Below, in pieces: positions 37,825 to 51,300 of a DNA stretch of 64,000 nt. The DNA comes from Cloeon dipterum (taxonomy: Eukaryota > Arthropoda > Insecta > Ephemeroptera > Baetidae). Below the pieces are notes generated by a model. It worked only from the letters and a program-made list of their open reading frames with translations, ran no database searches and was not told the DNA's origin. Position 1 is the first letter of the stretch, and every line of letters begins with the position of its first letter. The position numbers were made by a program, and so were the translations under genes. The DNA lies in assembly GCF_949628265.1 (NCBI RefSeq), contig NC_088790.1:19596545-19660544 (forward strand). Direction: 5' to 3'.

Positions 37825-40800
37825 AAAACTGGTGAGTTTTCAAATATAAATTTATTTTAATTTAAACTTAAATAAATAGTGAATATGAGCGTGATTTTCG
37901 GGCCGAATTCTTCGGCCGAAGGGGAAAATCGGGCAAAAGTGTGTCACCGGCCGGGATAGCCACCGCTTCCTTATATCAGATGCAATTAAAATTATTATAC
38001 GCGCGCGCGAGCCGCTTATAGAGAGCGAGTGTCCGCGGCGGCTGTTGTTGTAAGGCCCATTGGAGAGCACTTTCGCCGCTCTCCGCCGCGCGCTAAGACT
38101 GCGTAACACCTTCCCTGACGTAACAAATAATGCCATAGGAAAGGGCTACACTTGATTACAATTAGAGCTCGAAAATGCGTGCGTATAGTGTCAATCTCGG
38201 TTTCTCTCTGTCACTTGATCCGTGGAGAATCCACCTTGCTTTGTTGACGAACGATTATTACGCACGAGAAAGGACTGTGGCTTCTAGATGCATCCGGCCC
38301 GGGCGCATAAACAAATCGTGGTGTTTGCCTTTTTTAATCGCTGTGGTGAACAAAACTAGGCGGAAACGGGGTCAGCATTTGTTTTTCAAGAAAATTTTGC
38401 TTATTCTGCAGTTTTTGAGAATATAATTCAAGGATCACCACGGGTTTTGAAGCAGGTTAAACAAACAGCAAAATTTTCGCAAAATATAAATGCGGCATCG
38501 GAATTTTGTAACTATATCAATAAATTATGAAGGCAAAAAACTATTCCAAGTCGATGTCTAAATTTTTAAACGTCAGAAGTTTTTCGTTTAAACTGTTAAG
38601 CCTATATAGGAGTTTGATTTGATAATTCTCGCCGCATCGTGTTTAAAGTAGGCCATAAAGTACATTAAAAAACCGATTTTGCGAGTTTTGTCCTTGAGCC
38701 GTGTAACAAAATGATAAATGATGCATTTTTCGCTCTGTGTCTTGCGTGTAAGCCGACTCGTCGAAAACCGACAATTAGTTTTCTAGCAGAAAACCGCGCG
38801 ATGCAGTCAAGCACGTGTGCGTTACGCCAGCGACGGAAAATAAAGAGTTGTCCGCGGAGAGAGAGAACGCGGAAATGATCGAAAAGGCCGTGTTTTGGTT
38901 CGCGCAGAGGCGGCCTAACAGCTCCATTTCGGTCCAAAATCCCTGGCTCGAAAGTAATAAAATAATATTTTATTTGTTAAATGCGTTGGCTTGTGAAAAT
39001 TGGCATTGCTTGCTAAGTCTGCAGCATTGGCCGAGCTAGACTTGTGAAGTATTGAGGGTTATTTGGTATTCCAGACAGAACAGCGTTTCTTTATATTTCT
39101 TGATCAAGGTTACCTTCAGGCTACTCGAACGCTGGCCAAGTTTGATGGAATAACACGTCGTGTCACTCTGCTTATAGTTCAATTATTCTGGCATGAGTTT
39201 CCATTCAAAGCGAAATTATAGTTGCTGCTCGAGGTCAAAATTTGCAGCAAAATTATATTTACTCCTTCGGTAAATTTATTCAAAATTTACTTAGCTAATT
39301 TATAAAATCCTCATTTTTGTGTATATCATCAGATTGAAGTAAAACAGAAATATCTTTTACCATCGTAAAAGCCACCTTCACATCATGATGTCATTCAGGT
39401 TGCATCAATTTAAAATAATTCAAGAAATAAAGCTATCTTTTTAATTTATCGGTTGATGCAGAAATACAAAAGATAGTAACAAAAGTACGCTTACAGGCTG
39501 TTACAGTTACGAAAGAAGAAGCTATACAGAATTATGTACCATATAATTAGTGTTCTGGCCTTGAAAAAACAATTTCCAATATTGAAAACTTATTGTTTAG
39601 AATAAAGAGCACTAAACTTGCAGTTTACAAATAGTTTACAATTTATGCATAAAGATTGTAAATTCAAAATTAGTTTATAAATAAAATTATTCAGATAAAA
39701 ATAGTAAAAATCAATTGATGCCTTAACTAATTGATCTCCTTTAAAATGTGGCCTGTCTATTAGATTCTCGACTGAATTGTTGTCAACCTGTGAAGCGTGT
39801 GAGAAATTGCCCTTTTTTACAATCACGGAAGTTGGCGGTGCCAAGCTCCACGACGGGCTGACTGGGATGTGTCAAATACAACACACAGTCGGAACAAATG
39901 CCACTGCAGCGGGGCAGGACGAACGAATCTATTTGATCGGATTGAGAATGCCGAGCGTTCGCCATTCCTGCGCCGCTGATTGTGTGGGTACTTTCTATCT
40001 CGCTGCTGCGCTGTGCGGTAATTTGCGGCATAGGCAGCAGGTGAGAAGAATCCCCGCTTGTTCCTAGGATTAGTCTCCGCGCGCGCGTGTACCTGAAATT
40101 GCTCTCGGCCGCCGAGAAAGCTATTTCTCACACAATATTTCACTGCAATTCCTTCGCAAAGAGGAAATGCATGCGTGTGGTTTCTATGATGAGCACGGAT
40201 TATTTTATTTTAATATGGTTAAACTGAACATTTTTATTGGAAAATAATTTGTTCTGCTCGTTTTGGCCCCAAATATGCAAGTACGCCGAAATTTAATGGC
40301 TTTTTAACCGATATTTCACTCCATTTTAATTATTTTGTGCCTTTTTGCTTGCCGTCAAGATTGTTTTAAGCTTTCATGAAGAAAAACGACAAACATTTCA
40401 GTTAGAAAAAAATAATTCCAGCAAAAATCTATCGTTTTTATATTTTTAACTGCCCCAACGTGCCCCAAGAACAAATTTTAAGAATTGCAAATTTAATTAA
40501 AAAATTCTCACTCCAGCTTTATATCAACGTTTCAACTCCAGTCTCTTCGTGATGTGTTCCCCTCCGATTAGTTGCGAATTTCCGCTCGAATCGCCACCTT
40601 AACGAGCACTTTTCCGGCCGTGAACCTAAATTAGAAAAAATAGGCTGCATTTCATATTTTGCTTTCATGCACTGTATTGCGAGAGAGTGGCTCGGAAATG
40701 CACATTTCCCACCGCTGCCGAGACACAGTGAGAAATTTTATGGCACGCTCAACAATAACGAACATATCTTGAGAGCGCCGCGAACTTGAAAGCAGCATTC

Positions 40801-42329
40801 AAATTATAGATTTTCACTTCACAGCGGTTTATTGCCGAACTTTCGACGCCGTAAAAGTCAAAATTAGGTCTGAATAAGTCGCATGTGTCACTTTGAAATT
40901 AATTTTGTTGACGCAATACCAACGCCGGTTAACACGTTTGATTCACAAATTAGAGAGTTCAATGAATGAAACGAACAGGAACTTCCCAGAACGGCGTTTG
41001 ACGCGAATAGCTATAGTGCTGTTTGTTCAGGTATGACGTGCGAGAATTCGTTTCGCAGCATCTACTTCGCTTGATTTTCTGACACTTCGCTTTTTTCCTT
41101 CGCCTCATTCCCCAACAAAAGAGTGCTGACGCTGGACCTTGAGCGGATGTCTTTGCACCATTTTTTACGCTCTAGCCGGAGCTGATGAGCGTGCAGAACA
41201 AAAATTTGCAAGCTTATGTAGGCCTTGAAAAGCAGCAAAGTGATAATTTTGCAAGTAGAGGGTGACAATTCATTATTCATTCGGTATAATTCGTATATAT
41301 ATTCGAATATGATTGAAAATGGAACAAGGCTAAATGAATATTGTCTGCCAAACACTTTATGGGAAGCTTATTTATTAATAGCCTGTTGCGGTCTTGTTTT
41401 TTGTTTCTCAACTCCTGCAGAGCATGTCAAGTCGACAAGAATTTTGCCCTTTCTCACGTGCTCTTCCTCAATGAAAAATTCATGCTTTCAAAACTACTGC
41501 AAAGTGTGTAAACAAAAGTTTCAGACCTTTAAAGGTTACATTGTTGCTCCAAAATTGCAAAACAAACTTACTCTGGTCGTGTTCTATATAACAGAAAAAT
41601 CGTTAGTGATAGAATTAAAAATAAAATTGTAAATTTTCCCCTTCATGCGAGCTATTCTTTTGAGGGAAAACAAAATTTCAGGAATGGTTAAATACGAGCC
41701 AAGACTTACAAAACAGTTTTATAGATGTTATATGGCTGCATAAAAAATAAAGATAATATTAAATAGAGTTTTTCATTAATTTAAATCTGGTGCTTGCAGA
41801 AAATAATTTACAAACCCTAAAATCTTTCAAAATTACAAGACATGGCCTTATCGCATCGTTGTTTGGACATAATTTAGAACTAAAATATTAATTTATCTTA
41901 ATTTGCAACTTGTGTTTCAAAAGTAAATATTAAAAAGTAATTAAAACCCAACAACAGCAAGTTTACTTTCCTGAGAAAATCGCAAGCAAAGCCTTTATTC
42001 AATATACAAATTAAATAGTTCAATAATTTTGTTAATTTTTTCCCACCTTCTGTTCTGTAAACCTGAAGTAAAACGAGCTCAGTGGATCATTCATTTTTAA
42101 AAAGCATTCGGTCTAAAATATCCAGATTTGGCTTGCTAAAGTCGCCTACGGAAAGACAGCAATTTGCTGGGAAAACATTTAAAATATCCATTCGTTGATA
42201 AAATAGGATTTTCATTACTCATGAACCCTTTCAGCGTCTGCAACTTTGAAAACTGAATTTTCAATCACAATTTATTGAACCTGTTTGTGTTTGTTGCAGA
42301 TTTGAGTGCCAAATCGCCTGTGCGCCAAG
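37825..42329. other. Intergenic region and probable ABCH 5' region
   Basis: The segment has GC-rich patches near 37900-38100 and 40060-40130 (with GCGCGCGCGTG). The only well-supported element is the acceptor at 42299 (ttgttgcag), directly before the ABCH start exon, which implies a non-coding first exon upstream. I could not place that exon or the promoter. Open frames such as 41225-41632 have no supporting features. Confidence 0.4.
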
Positions 42330-45300
42330 ATGCAGTCGGCGCCGAGCGGTGCGGCCGTCAGCGTGCGGGAGGCGTACAAGTACTATGGTAGCAGCAAATC
42401 TCCCAAAGTCATCCTCGACCGTCTCAACATGACGGTGCCTCGCGGAGCCATGTGAGTGACGCCTCTCTCTTTAATTAATGAAGTTTGTCTTCGCAAATTA
42501 GGAACGGTGCACAACAGCCACGACCGTTACTGGCAAATAAAAACAAATTGTGTTGAAACGAGGACGTGTTGATCGATTCGAGAAATGAACAGAGAAAATT
42601 TTCACAAGCTGAAATCTTGCAAAACGCTTATTGTTATCATTTCCTCTTGAGAAAAATTGCTTGGTAATCGCGACCAGAATAATTATTTTCTCTTGATAAT
42701 TCTTAATTTAAATTTTTGCTTAAGGGTTTTGTTTTATTGAAAACGATCTATAATTTTAAAATAAGATCGAAAACAATTTTAATACCAATAATATCTCAGA
42801 GCCACGGTAAATACATTTTTGGTATAAAGTACCGAAAAAATGAATCGCTACCGGCTTGTTCCCTCGTTCAAGTCTCTCTCTCGTGTTGCAGATATGGTCT
42901 GCTGGGCGCTAGCGGCTGTGGCAAAACTACCCTGCTCACATGCATCGTGGGCAGGAGAAAACTCAAGTCCGGCGATGTGTGGATACTCGGCGGCAGACCT
43001 GGATCAGTGGGCAGCGGCGTGCCTGGACCCAGAATCGGATACATGCCTCAGGTCAGTACAAAAATCGGTTCAAAATTTAATTTTACTAATTTAATTTTAA
43101 ATCAATTCATTTTTTATTGAAAGAAGGAATATGATTAAAAAAAAAGGAAAATCCACGCCATCTATGCGAGTATTTATTTGGTTAGCTAAATGTTATAGCT
43201 AAATAATTTATTCTGAATATTAAAAAATTAAAACAGCATCAAGTTGCAGTAGTTGCGATATTTTTAATTTTCGCTGTATAAAAACATTTAATTATTTCAA
43301 ATTTGCATACAATGGATTTAAATCTAGAGTTGATTTAAATTTTGTCACCGCCCCTGGTCACTCGAAAGGAATGTACGCTGACCGCGTTCGCTGAGTGGTT
43401 TTGGCAGGCGTCAGTGTTGGAATATCAAAACGAAATTCGAAAATTGTTGTCTCGCGCCATTTGCATTTATAGTCAAGGACGCTTATTAATATGACTGTTG
43501 GATGGTGGCATGTTTGTTTTGTATACCAAATAGGAGCAGTATATGTAGTGGCGCGCTGCGAGTGTCTCTCTTGCTCATTTTAACAGCACACACACACACA
43601 CACATACTTTCTCCGGCAATGCAAACTCGCAACGCTTGGCCATACAATGCGTCTCGTAATGGGGCAGATGATCAATTATACTCGCACACGCATATATTTC
43701 ACGCCGGGAAGGTCGCGTCGAGTGTGGAGACGACGACTCTCTGTAAAAAGTGAAATTAGCCGAGTGAATTCGGACACAAATTCGTAATATTTCGTTAATT
43801 GGGTCAAGTGTTTGAGGAAGTGCGGTTTTTAAATGGAGACGTCTGAATTCCATTCCTACTCAACGACTGATTGTTCCACTCGCGTTTGAGAAGAAAAGCA
43901 TACAATTATTATTATTTTTTGGATCAGAAAATAAAATGCAACTTTTGCCTCCAGAATGTTCATCCCACGCCCTAGTTAAACTTCTTGTTCAGTCCAATTT
44001 TAGAACCATTTCCTTCTTATCGCGATTTTCTTGAATGGAAAAATAAAACAAGAAGTAACTAAAAGAGAGGATTTTTTTAAAGAATTGTATCAAAACTTTG
44101 GTTGATAATGCTGATGGGAGCAATAAAGAATTTAAAATCTTGAAATTTAATTTGCCGCACTTGATTAAAAATGTCCGGAACACCTTAACACCTCTCAAAT
44201 TTTCATATAACATGGAATTCGAACATTATTACTGTACCTAATTTTGCTACTAACTTTAACCAAGCGTTGTTACGCTCTTGTCTTGTTTGAATCTGACAAA
44301 CATACAAGTAAACCTTAAAAGTCGCATAAAATGTGTTAAAATTGATCAATACCCCCTTGACATTTGCAATACATAAAAAAACTGTGTTTTGCTCACACCC
44401 ATGTTTCAACGAAATTTTTCCTAATTCGGATATTTGAGGAAGGAATTGTCCCAGCAAGTAGATAAAGTGGTTAACACCTTTAGAGTGCAAATATCCTTTA
44501 CCCAAAGAATCCAAATGAACAAATGGTCCGCAAAAAATCTAAGGAAGAAGCCAAATTTGCACAAGTGACTCGTCAGCATTTTAATTTGCATAACGAGAGA
44601 AGTAAAAATATGAACGCGCACATCCAAACTCATAAATTTTCCTCCTTGCAGAGGTGAAATCTTTGCAAATTGAAAGAGCCACTCGCGCGGCGCACTTGCA
44701 CTGCACTTGAATCGAGTAGGAAACGTCTGAGTGTGCAATAAAGTGCGATGATGGCAAAAGAGTAGTGTGTGTATTTTTTTCATTTATTTCTAGGGCCTAT
44801 TTGCACAGCGTGCAGGCAGCATCTCTGCGCAGGCAGGCAGAGTGGATCGCGGCAAGGAGAAAGTTTTTCGTTTTCATGCTTAAAATCGCGCCGCGCGCTC
44901 TCATCCCACAACTTCTCTTGGCGAGCCTGTGTTACGAAACACTCGCACACATTACGTGTTGAGGCGCGGACGAAGGAACGCGCGCGCGCTGCTGCTGCTG
45001 CTATATAAAGCCTCGGAAATCGCTAATTTATTTTAATGCTAGGGAATCAATTTAGCAACAGTTTAATTTGATGCCGCCACGAGGAAGAAATCTGATCAGG
45101 CAAAAAAAAACATGTATTAATTGATCTGAACTGCAAATAGCTCTATTACGTTTTGTTAGGAAAAAGATTTGCTATTAACTTCACATCATCCTTTGCTTAA
45201 ATTGTCGGTTAAGTCATGCAAAGCACAAAGAAATTTAGTTGAGAGTCGGTAAACAAATTCTCGTCTTATGTTTAAAATTGTAAACCAATTAATAATGCAA

Positions 45301-48300
45301 TAGCTCCAAAATTGTATTTTGTTCATTACGTTGAGGGCAAATAAATCAGTTGCAACAATTCCATAATTATTATTGATCTTGAGCAGGGTACATAAATAAA
45401 GAACAAACATTCTCTGACTGAGAAATTGCAGGATAAAAATTGCTAGACTAAAAATGAAAATTTATTAGATGACGTAAGCCCAAACTCCAGACACGTAATA
45501 AACCCATCAGACTGTGAAGTTTTTTGTCGACTTGTTTCCTTAAGGCACTGTCCAGCTTCTTTTTTACTATCCCAGAGGATTAATGTTTTATTGCTCAGCC
45601 ATTTTTGTTTTGTTTTTAATTGTTTGAACTGCTAGTCCTGTTTGAAGTATTTTTGCGTTAAACAAAGTAAACAAAAAGAATGAATTGAGCTAATATTTTG
45701 AAATTGAATCTAAATATGGCCAATTTAATCTGAAAGAGATTTATCAAATAATGTAATGCTTGCCGATAAATTTACCTTTTTAACGATCTTACGAAAAAAT
45801 TATGACGAAAACCAAATTAACTATCCAACATAAGATTTATTAGGGGGAAAATTCATGACCAACACGTGCTCCTACAAATAAAAAATATTCATCCTCGTTA
45901 AACTTTTCAATTTTATTCAATCGTCATAATGAACAATTTTTTATATATGCTTCTAGAAATATTCCTGTGTAGCTCTGATAATATGTATGAGACATTACGA
46001 TCACAATTTGCGGTTTAAATAAATACCAGATGTGAAAGAAACAGGTCCGTCGTCTAATTTAAAGCTTTCATTCCCGCGTCGCGATCGGCCTTGAGAGAGC
46101 GAAATCACGCGTTCATGTATTTATTATGCGTATTTTGAACCATCCATCTCTTTGGCGTAACATAATTGCATCTCCTCCACCAGAAGATTGCTCAGGCAAC
46201 GGCGAAGAATTCCAAGGCTGGATTAGCCTACAACCAGATCTTTTCTCATTTTCGCTTTTGCTTGAGTTGCAAGAATAAATATACCACTCGCGTGTTAATC
46301 GCTTCCTTATTGTTCAAGAAAATGCGTGGTAAGCAAAACGCACACATGACAACGGCCAATTCAATGTTCGTTATGCGCATACGAATTTCCTGCATGTCAT
46401 TAACTGCAATAATAATTGTTCCTACATTTATCTTAAGTAATGTGCATTAAATAATTATATGTGTATTGTTCGCAGGATATCGCCTTGTTCGGCGACTTCT
46501 CCATCAGAGACACCATGTTTTATTTTGGTAAAATCTTCGGCATGTCCAACGCGGAAGTCGAGGAGAGGGCGGTTTTTCTGCACAGGATGCTGGAATTACC
46601 GCCAGACGACAGACTGGTCATCAATTTAAGGTAATTTCCACTGTTTCTTTTACTGTGATATAATTTGACCCTGTCTCAAGCCACCAAAGCAAAAACGAGT
46701 GTTTGTCTTGTCTGTTGTAAAATTTTAGTGTTCCTCATTTATCAGATGATCCAACTTCATCATGCATTTTTCTCACAATATATCTATATTTTTAAAAACA
46801 TTTATCAAATCAACTGACTGCACTCTATTGTTTATTATGTTTGGTTATTTTATTAAATTTGAATTAATATTTCTATTCTGATCTTAGTTGTGTTTTCTCT
46901 GGAGAGATTTTGGCCTTTGGTTCGATTTCAAACGTGCATTTATATTCTATATTCATGATTCTCGTCGTATTTCAGTTTGTAACCGGCATATTCGTGTGAT
47001 TTTAGCGGCGGCCAACAGAGACGAGTGTCTTTCGCAGCGGCCCTGTTGCACGACCCCGAATTGCTCATTCTGGATGAACCCACAGTCGGCGTGGATCCTG
47101 TTCTCCGGCAAAGGCACGTGCTTTATTCGTGGGTCTCCTCTCGCGCATAAATTGGTGGATGATCCGAGCAGACGATAAATTATCAAAGTCGCGCCTTGAA
47201 CCTTACCCACCGTTTCTTTTATGAAACTTTTAGCGTCTTTTCTGAGAGATCCTGTTATTTTCTAAGAGGGACTGCTTCAAATTTTAAAATTAGAATGACT
47301 AATGTACTGCTCAAGAGAAATATTTTGCAAAATTTAATATATCATACCTTTAACAGTAAACGGCTTTGTCCCCTTTTTGTACGATAGCGTTTGGAGCACT
47401 ACTTGGCAACTTCAAACCTTTTATTTGACCTTCTTAACGAGACCTGAGTGCTCATTGGGCAAGACTTTATTCTATTTTTATCTTTAAACAAACAACTTGT
47501 AAAAGCTCATATACAGATGCTAATTATTGTAATTGTTCAATTTAACCTGAAGGATTGTAAAAAAACAAAATGGAAGACTGCATTTTAACTATTTGCTTGA
47601 TAGAAATTTGGAATTAATTCAGGCAAATTTAAATTGGTACAATTCGTAATTTTTTTCTCCTAAACAAAATTGTGACAGTAGCTTGCATTGCTATAAAAAT
47701 TAAATGAAGAAATTTTATTGACTGGTTGTGTTGCTGGTTGTTCTGCAGGATCTGGGATCATCTAATGTACATTACACAGACTGGAAACAAGACAGTAATC
47801 ATCACGACGCACTACATTGAAGAGGCTCGCCAAGCAGGCACTGTGAGTACTCTAACAAATAAATAAATATAGAAATTCGTTTCGTCCTCAGCTGCGACGG
47901 TGACTTTTCCTTTTCGATCAAGACAATCGAAGGTGTCAAAAATGGTTTTCGCAAACGCTTTGATAGCACGCGGCCTTTCTCGCTTTGATTTTGGTCTCTG
48001 GCGGCCAGACAAAAAGAGACTCGCTGTGCAACAATTATTATGAAAGCAGCAAACCTTGAACTCGGTGTGATGCTGTGGGCTCGCCCGGCGCGATCCTGTC
48101 AGGGTCCTCAAGGTGCTGCTACTTAATGTGCCAATTCGGCGGAGAGAGACAAAGCTCTCTCCTTCGGCCCCGCACTTCACTGCAACGCAGTCAAATCTTT
48201 TTAAGGATTCAACTCCCATGAAGCCGATTTTTCAAATTAGTATAATATTATTAGTGCCATATTATAGCAATTGATTGTTTATATACAATGAAAGTCATAT

Positions 48301-51300
48301 TTTCACAAGAAATCTTGATATTTGAATTTAATAGTGACTTTTGAAACTCAAAATAATGAAAAATCAATAAAATATTTTATCAGGTGTAATCATCTTTATA
48401 GAGTACACGATAATAACTCGGAATTATTACCTATTTTACAAATGGCAGAAAATTGATTAAAATTCGTTAACTTTGGAGATTGGTAGAGAAAATTTATGAA
48501 ATTCTATCTATATTTTTTAATACAGCCAAATCGACCGCAAACAATTAAGTTAACAATTTTTCCTCTACCCTTGTTGCAGTTCTACCCTAGAATTTTCCCT
48601 TGCCTTCTATAATTTATTTTTTCACTTGTTATTTTTATATCAGTTATAATCCAAGCTTGCTCCGTAATTTAAAAATAAAAACACCCCAGAAAGCAATGCA
48701 GGAATCCGCTAACTCCTTCCGCAATGTTTTAGTTTTCAGGTAGGTTAGCCAATTATCATCATCACTCTCTTCGTGGAGCATTATTCTGTCCTTTTAAGGT
48801 GAACATGACCGAATAGATCACAGCCTTTCTCTGTCGACATTTTGCACAATGCTTAAACGTCGTTTTCCACCAGTGAGCAAACGAATTAAAATGAAAATTA
48901 ATTTTGATGAAAGTCTCACGGCGAGACAATGGCTGTTTCGCCAACGACTCTTAAAATGTGTAGTGTTGCGGCGCTCGCACCATCAAGCCTGACAAATCGA
49001 GTTAATAAAAGGTGCAGGCGTGCGCATTACAGCAGATGCGTGCACAACCCTACTGCAATAACTTTCCATTTCATTCAGCCAGCAGCAGCTTCATTTACGA
49101 TTCCCGGTATTTATATCACGCCGCCGGCATTTGTGTAATAAATAAACGCCAGGCATGCCGCTCAGTCAGCCGATATTTCCTCTCCATTGGGGAAAAACGC
49201 TCTTTTTGAAGAGAATAACTGCTGTGGTATTTTATAGGAAAGTAAATTTGCATGTCATGCAGAATGGACAAAAATATTTCCTTGAAGTCAAAGTGTGTTT
49301 TTTTAAAAATATAAACTCATACCAGTGTGTTATGTGGATAAATGATTCTGGAAAGTCTTTGCTATAAATAAATCTATACATAGAAGGGGAAAGTGAGTCG
49401 TTGGAATTAAATTGTTGCAAACGCAGATCATGTCAAAGGTCAAAGTTATCATTATTTCCGAAAAATCTATTCTAAATCCTTCCTTTTAAGAAGTAATGGA
49501 TAGTTTTGATTTGCGTGAAAACTTATTCCTCGATTAATCTTAATTTTAAAACAATCAAACTCACAGAGGCCATAATGAAAAATCAGTTTGCCCTTTTTTT
49601 ACAAAATCACTGCACTTTTGGCACTGTTTACCATTTATTAATCGCATATATTGATTACTCTCGACGAGGTCAATCTAAAGGTTTATTCCTCATGACGGGG
49701 AAACTCCTAGTTATGAAATGAATTTGAAGGAGACGACAGTATGTAGTGATAGCCATTTCTTCAGCACAAAAGCTGTGTTACAAATTTTCCAGTTGTTTTC
49801 AGTACTGCCAGGGAACATTTGTCTCAATAGCTGAACCCGTTTGCAGTGTAAAAAACATCATTTGATGCAATTTTCCCTGACATTCATCCTTCGAATGCCT
49901 GCTAATTTGACCTTTTTAAAATTTTGCGGTCGCGTTTGCTGAATGAAAAGCATTGCTCTGTTAGATAACAGAGCGTGCGACGCTGGCATTTATTTACTTA
50001 TTTATACCGAAGCAGCTAAAAGGCTAGCTTGGCGAGTGAATGTGTTTTGTTATGTCACACGCCAGAGGCATGACCAAGATTTTCGTAGCTAACCCACTTT
50101 CCTGCAGACCCGAGAACTGGTTTCGGCTGCTGAGTGAGTGCGGCTGCACCACGGCTCACTCGCACTCACGCATCAGCGGCATTTCACCGGCCGAAATACA
50201 TAATACACAAATGCTGGGCTGTATTTGCTTTTACGTAAGATCGGTAATACGCATCCAAGGTTGCGATCGTCCTTCGCGCGCTCATTCATGGAAAAGAAAT
50301 CGTATGGACAGGGAGACGCGGCGCCGATTTTCGTGTCCGCGTTTTCAAGGACGTTTGCCTGATTTCTCACCAGTGAAAATGCGAACCTTCATCAGCTGTA
50401 TTGACTGTATGTCTTTCAGCCACGGAAACGCGAGAAATCGTACACAAAGTTGGTCCAGGAGGAAACTGAGGTCATTAATGAGGTGGATCCTAAAATGAGT
50501 ATTAACTACTTGACTGCTTTTTAATTTGAACAAAAAATAGTACTTTTAATATCCACCACAAAATTTTCATTGAATTTATGCCACAATTTAAAAAGATTAA
50601 AGTTGTAGAGACACAGAAATATGCACCGGGGAACCTTCATTTAATTTTAACTAATTAAACTTTTCAATCCGTTCATCGCTTGTTTTTTCTTTTTTTAAAT
50701 TGCTCATGGCTGTTCTTCTTTTGCATATCTGCTCAATTATTTCAGTAGTGAGTTGATTTTTGAGAAATCTCAATTTTTATCTGGAAATCATGATGATAAA
50801 ATAATGTAAATGGTTAGTTAATTTCAGAGTCACGGTTAAAGTTATTTGAACAAGACCCCCAATTCTATGTATTCATAAACCATCCGAAACTATCGCAATT
50901 TTTAAACCATATGAACTCTATATACGCAAAAACTACATCTAACTCTTTTTTGTTTTTGAAAGCCACGACAACCACGTTAAAAATTTTAACCCTTGAAAAT
51001 GCAAGAGGACATACGCTATTTTCGAAAATAGAATTCAACTTTACATAAGAAATCATCCCTATTTTTTCTTAAGAGGTCAATACTCGAGGTAGTTTGTTCC
51101 ATATTATGATAGAGAAACAGGCTTCAACCCTTGTAAGCAACGATGATGAAGTCCGTTTCTCCCTATTTGAATTTTGTGTAAGTTAAATAATTATGAAAAA
51201 TCGAGAACGATTATTGACAGTTACTTTTTCAAACTATCATTTAAGGAGGAATGATAGTGGATTTCCCCGCAAAATCCTTTAACACACATACAGATTGGGT

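Noticed and set aside
37456..37835. Three overlapping plus-strand open frames
   Set aside because: GC-rich first-exon-like DNA leaves all frames open. No feature favours one of them.
41225..41632. Plus-strand open frame of 135 codons upstream of ABCH
   Set aside because: No recognisable domain, no splice context, and composition like the surrounding AT-rich DNA.
50040..50498. Plus-strand open frame of 152 codons in ABCH intron 5
   Set aside because: No motif and no splice signals at its ends.
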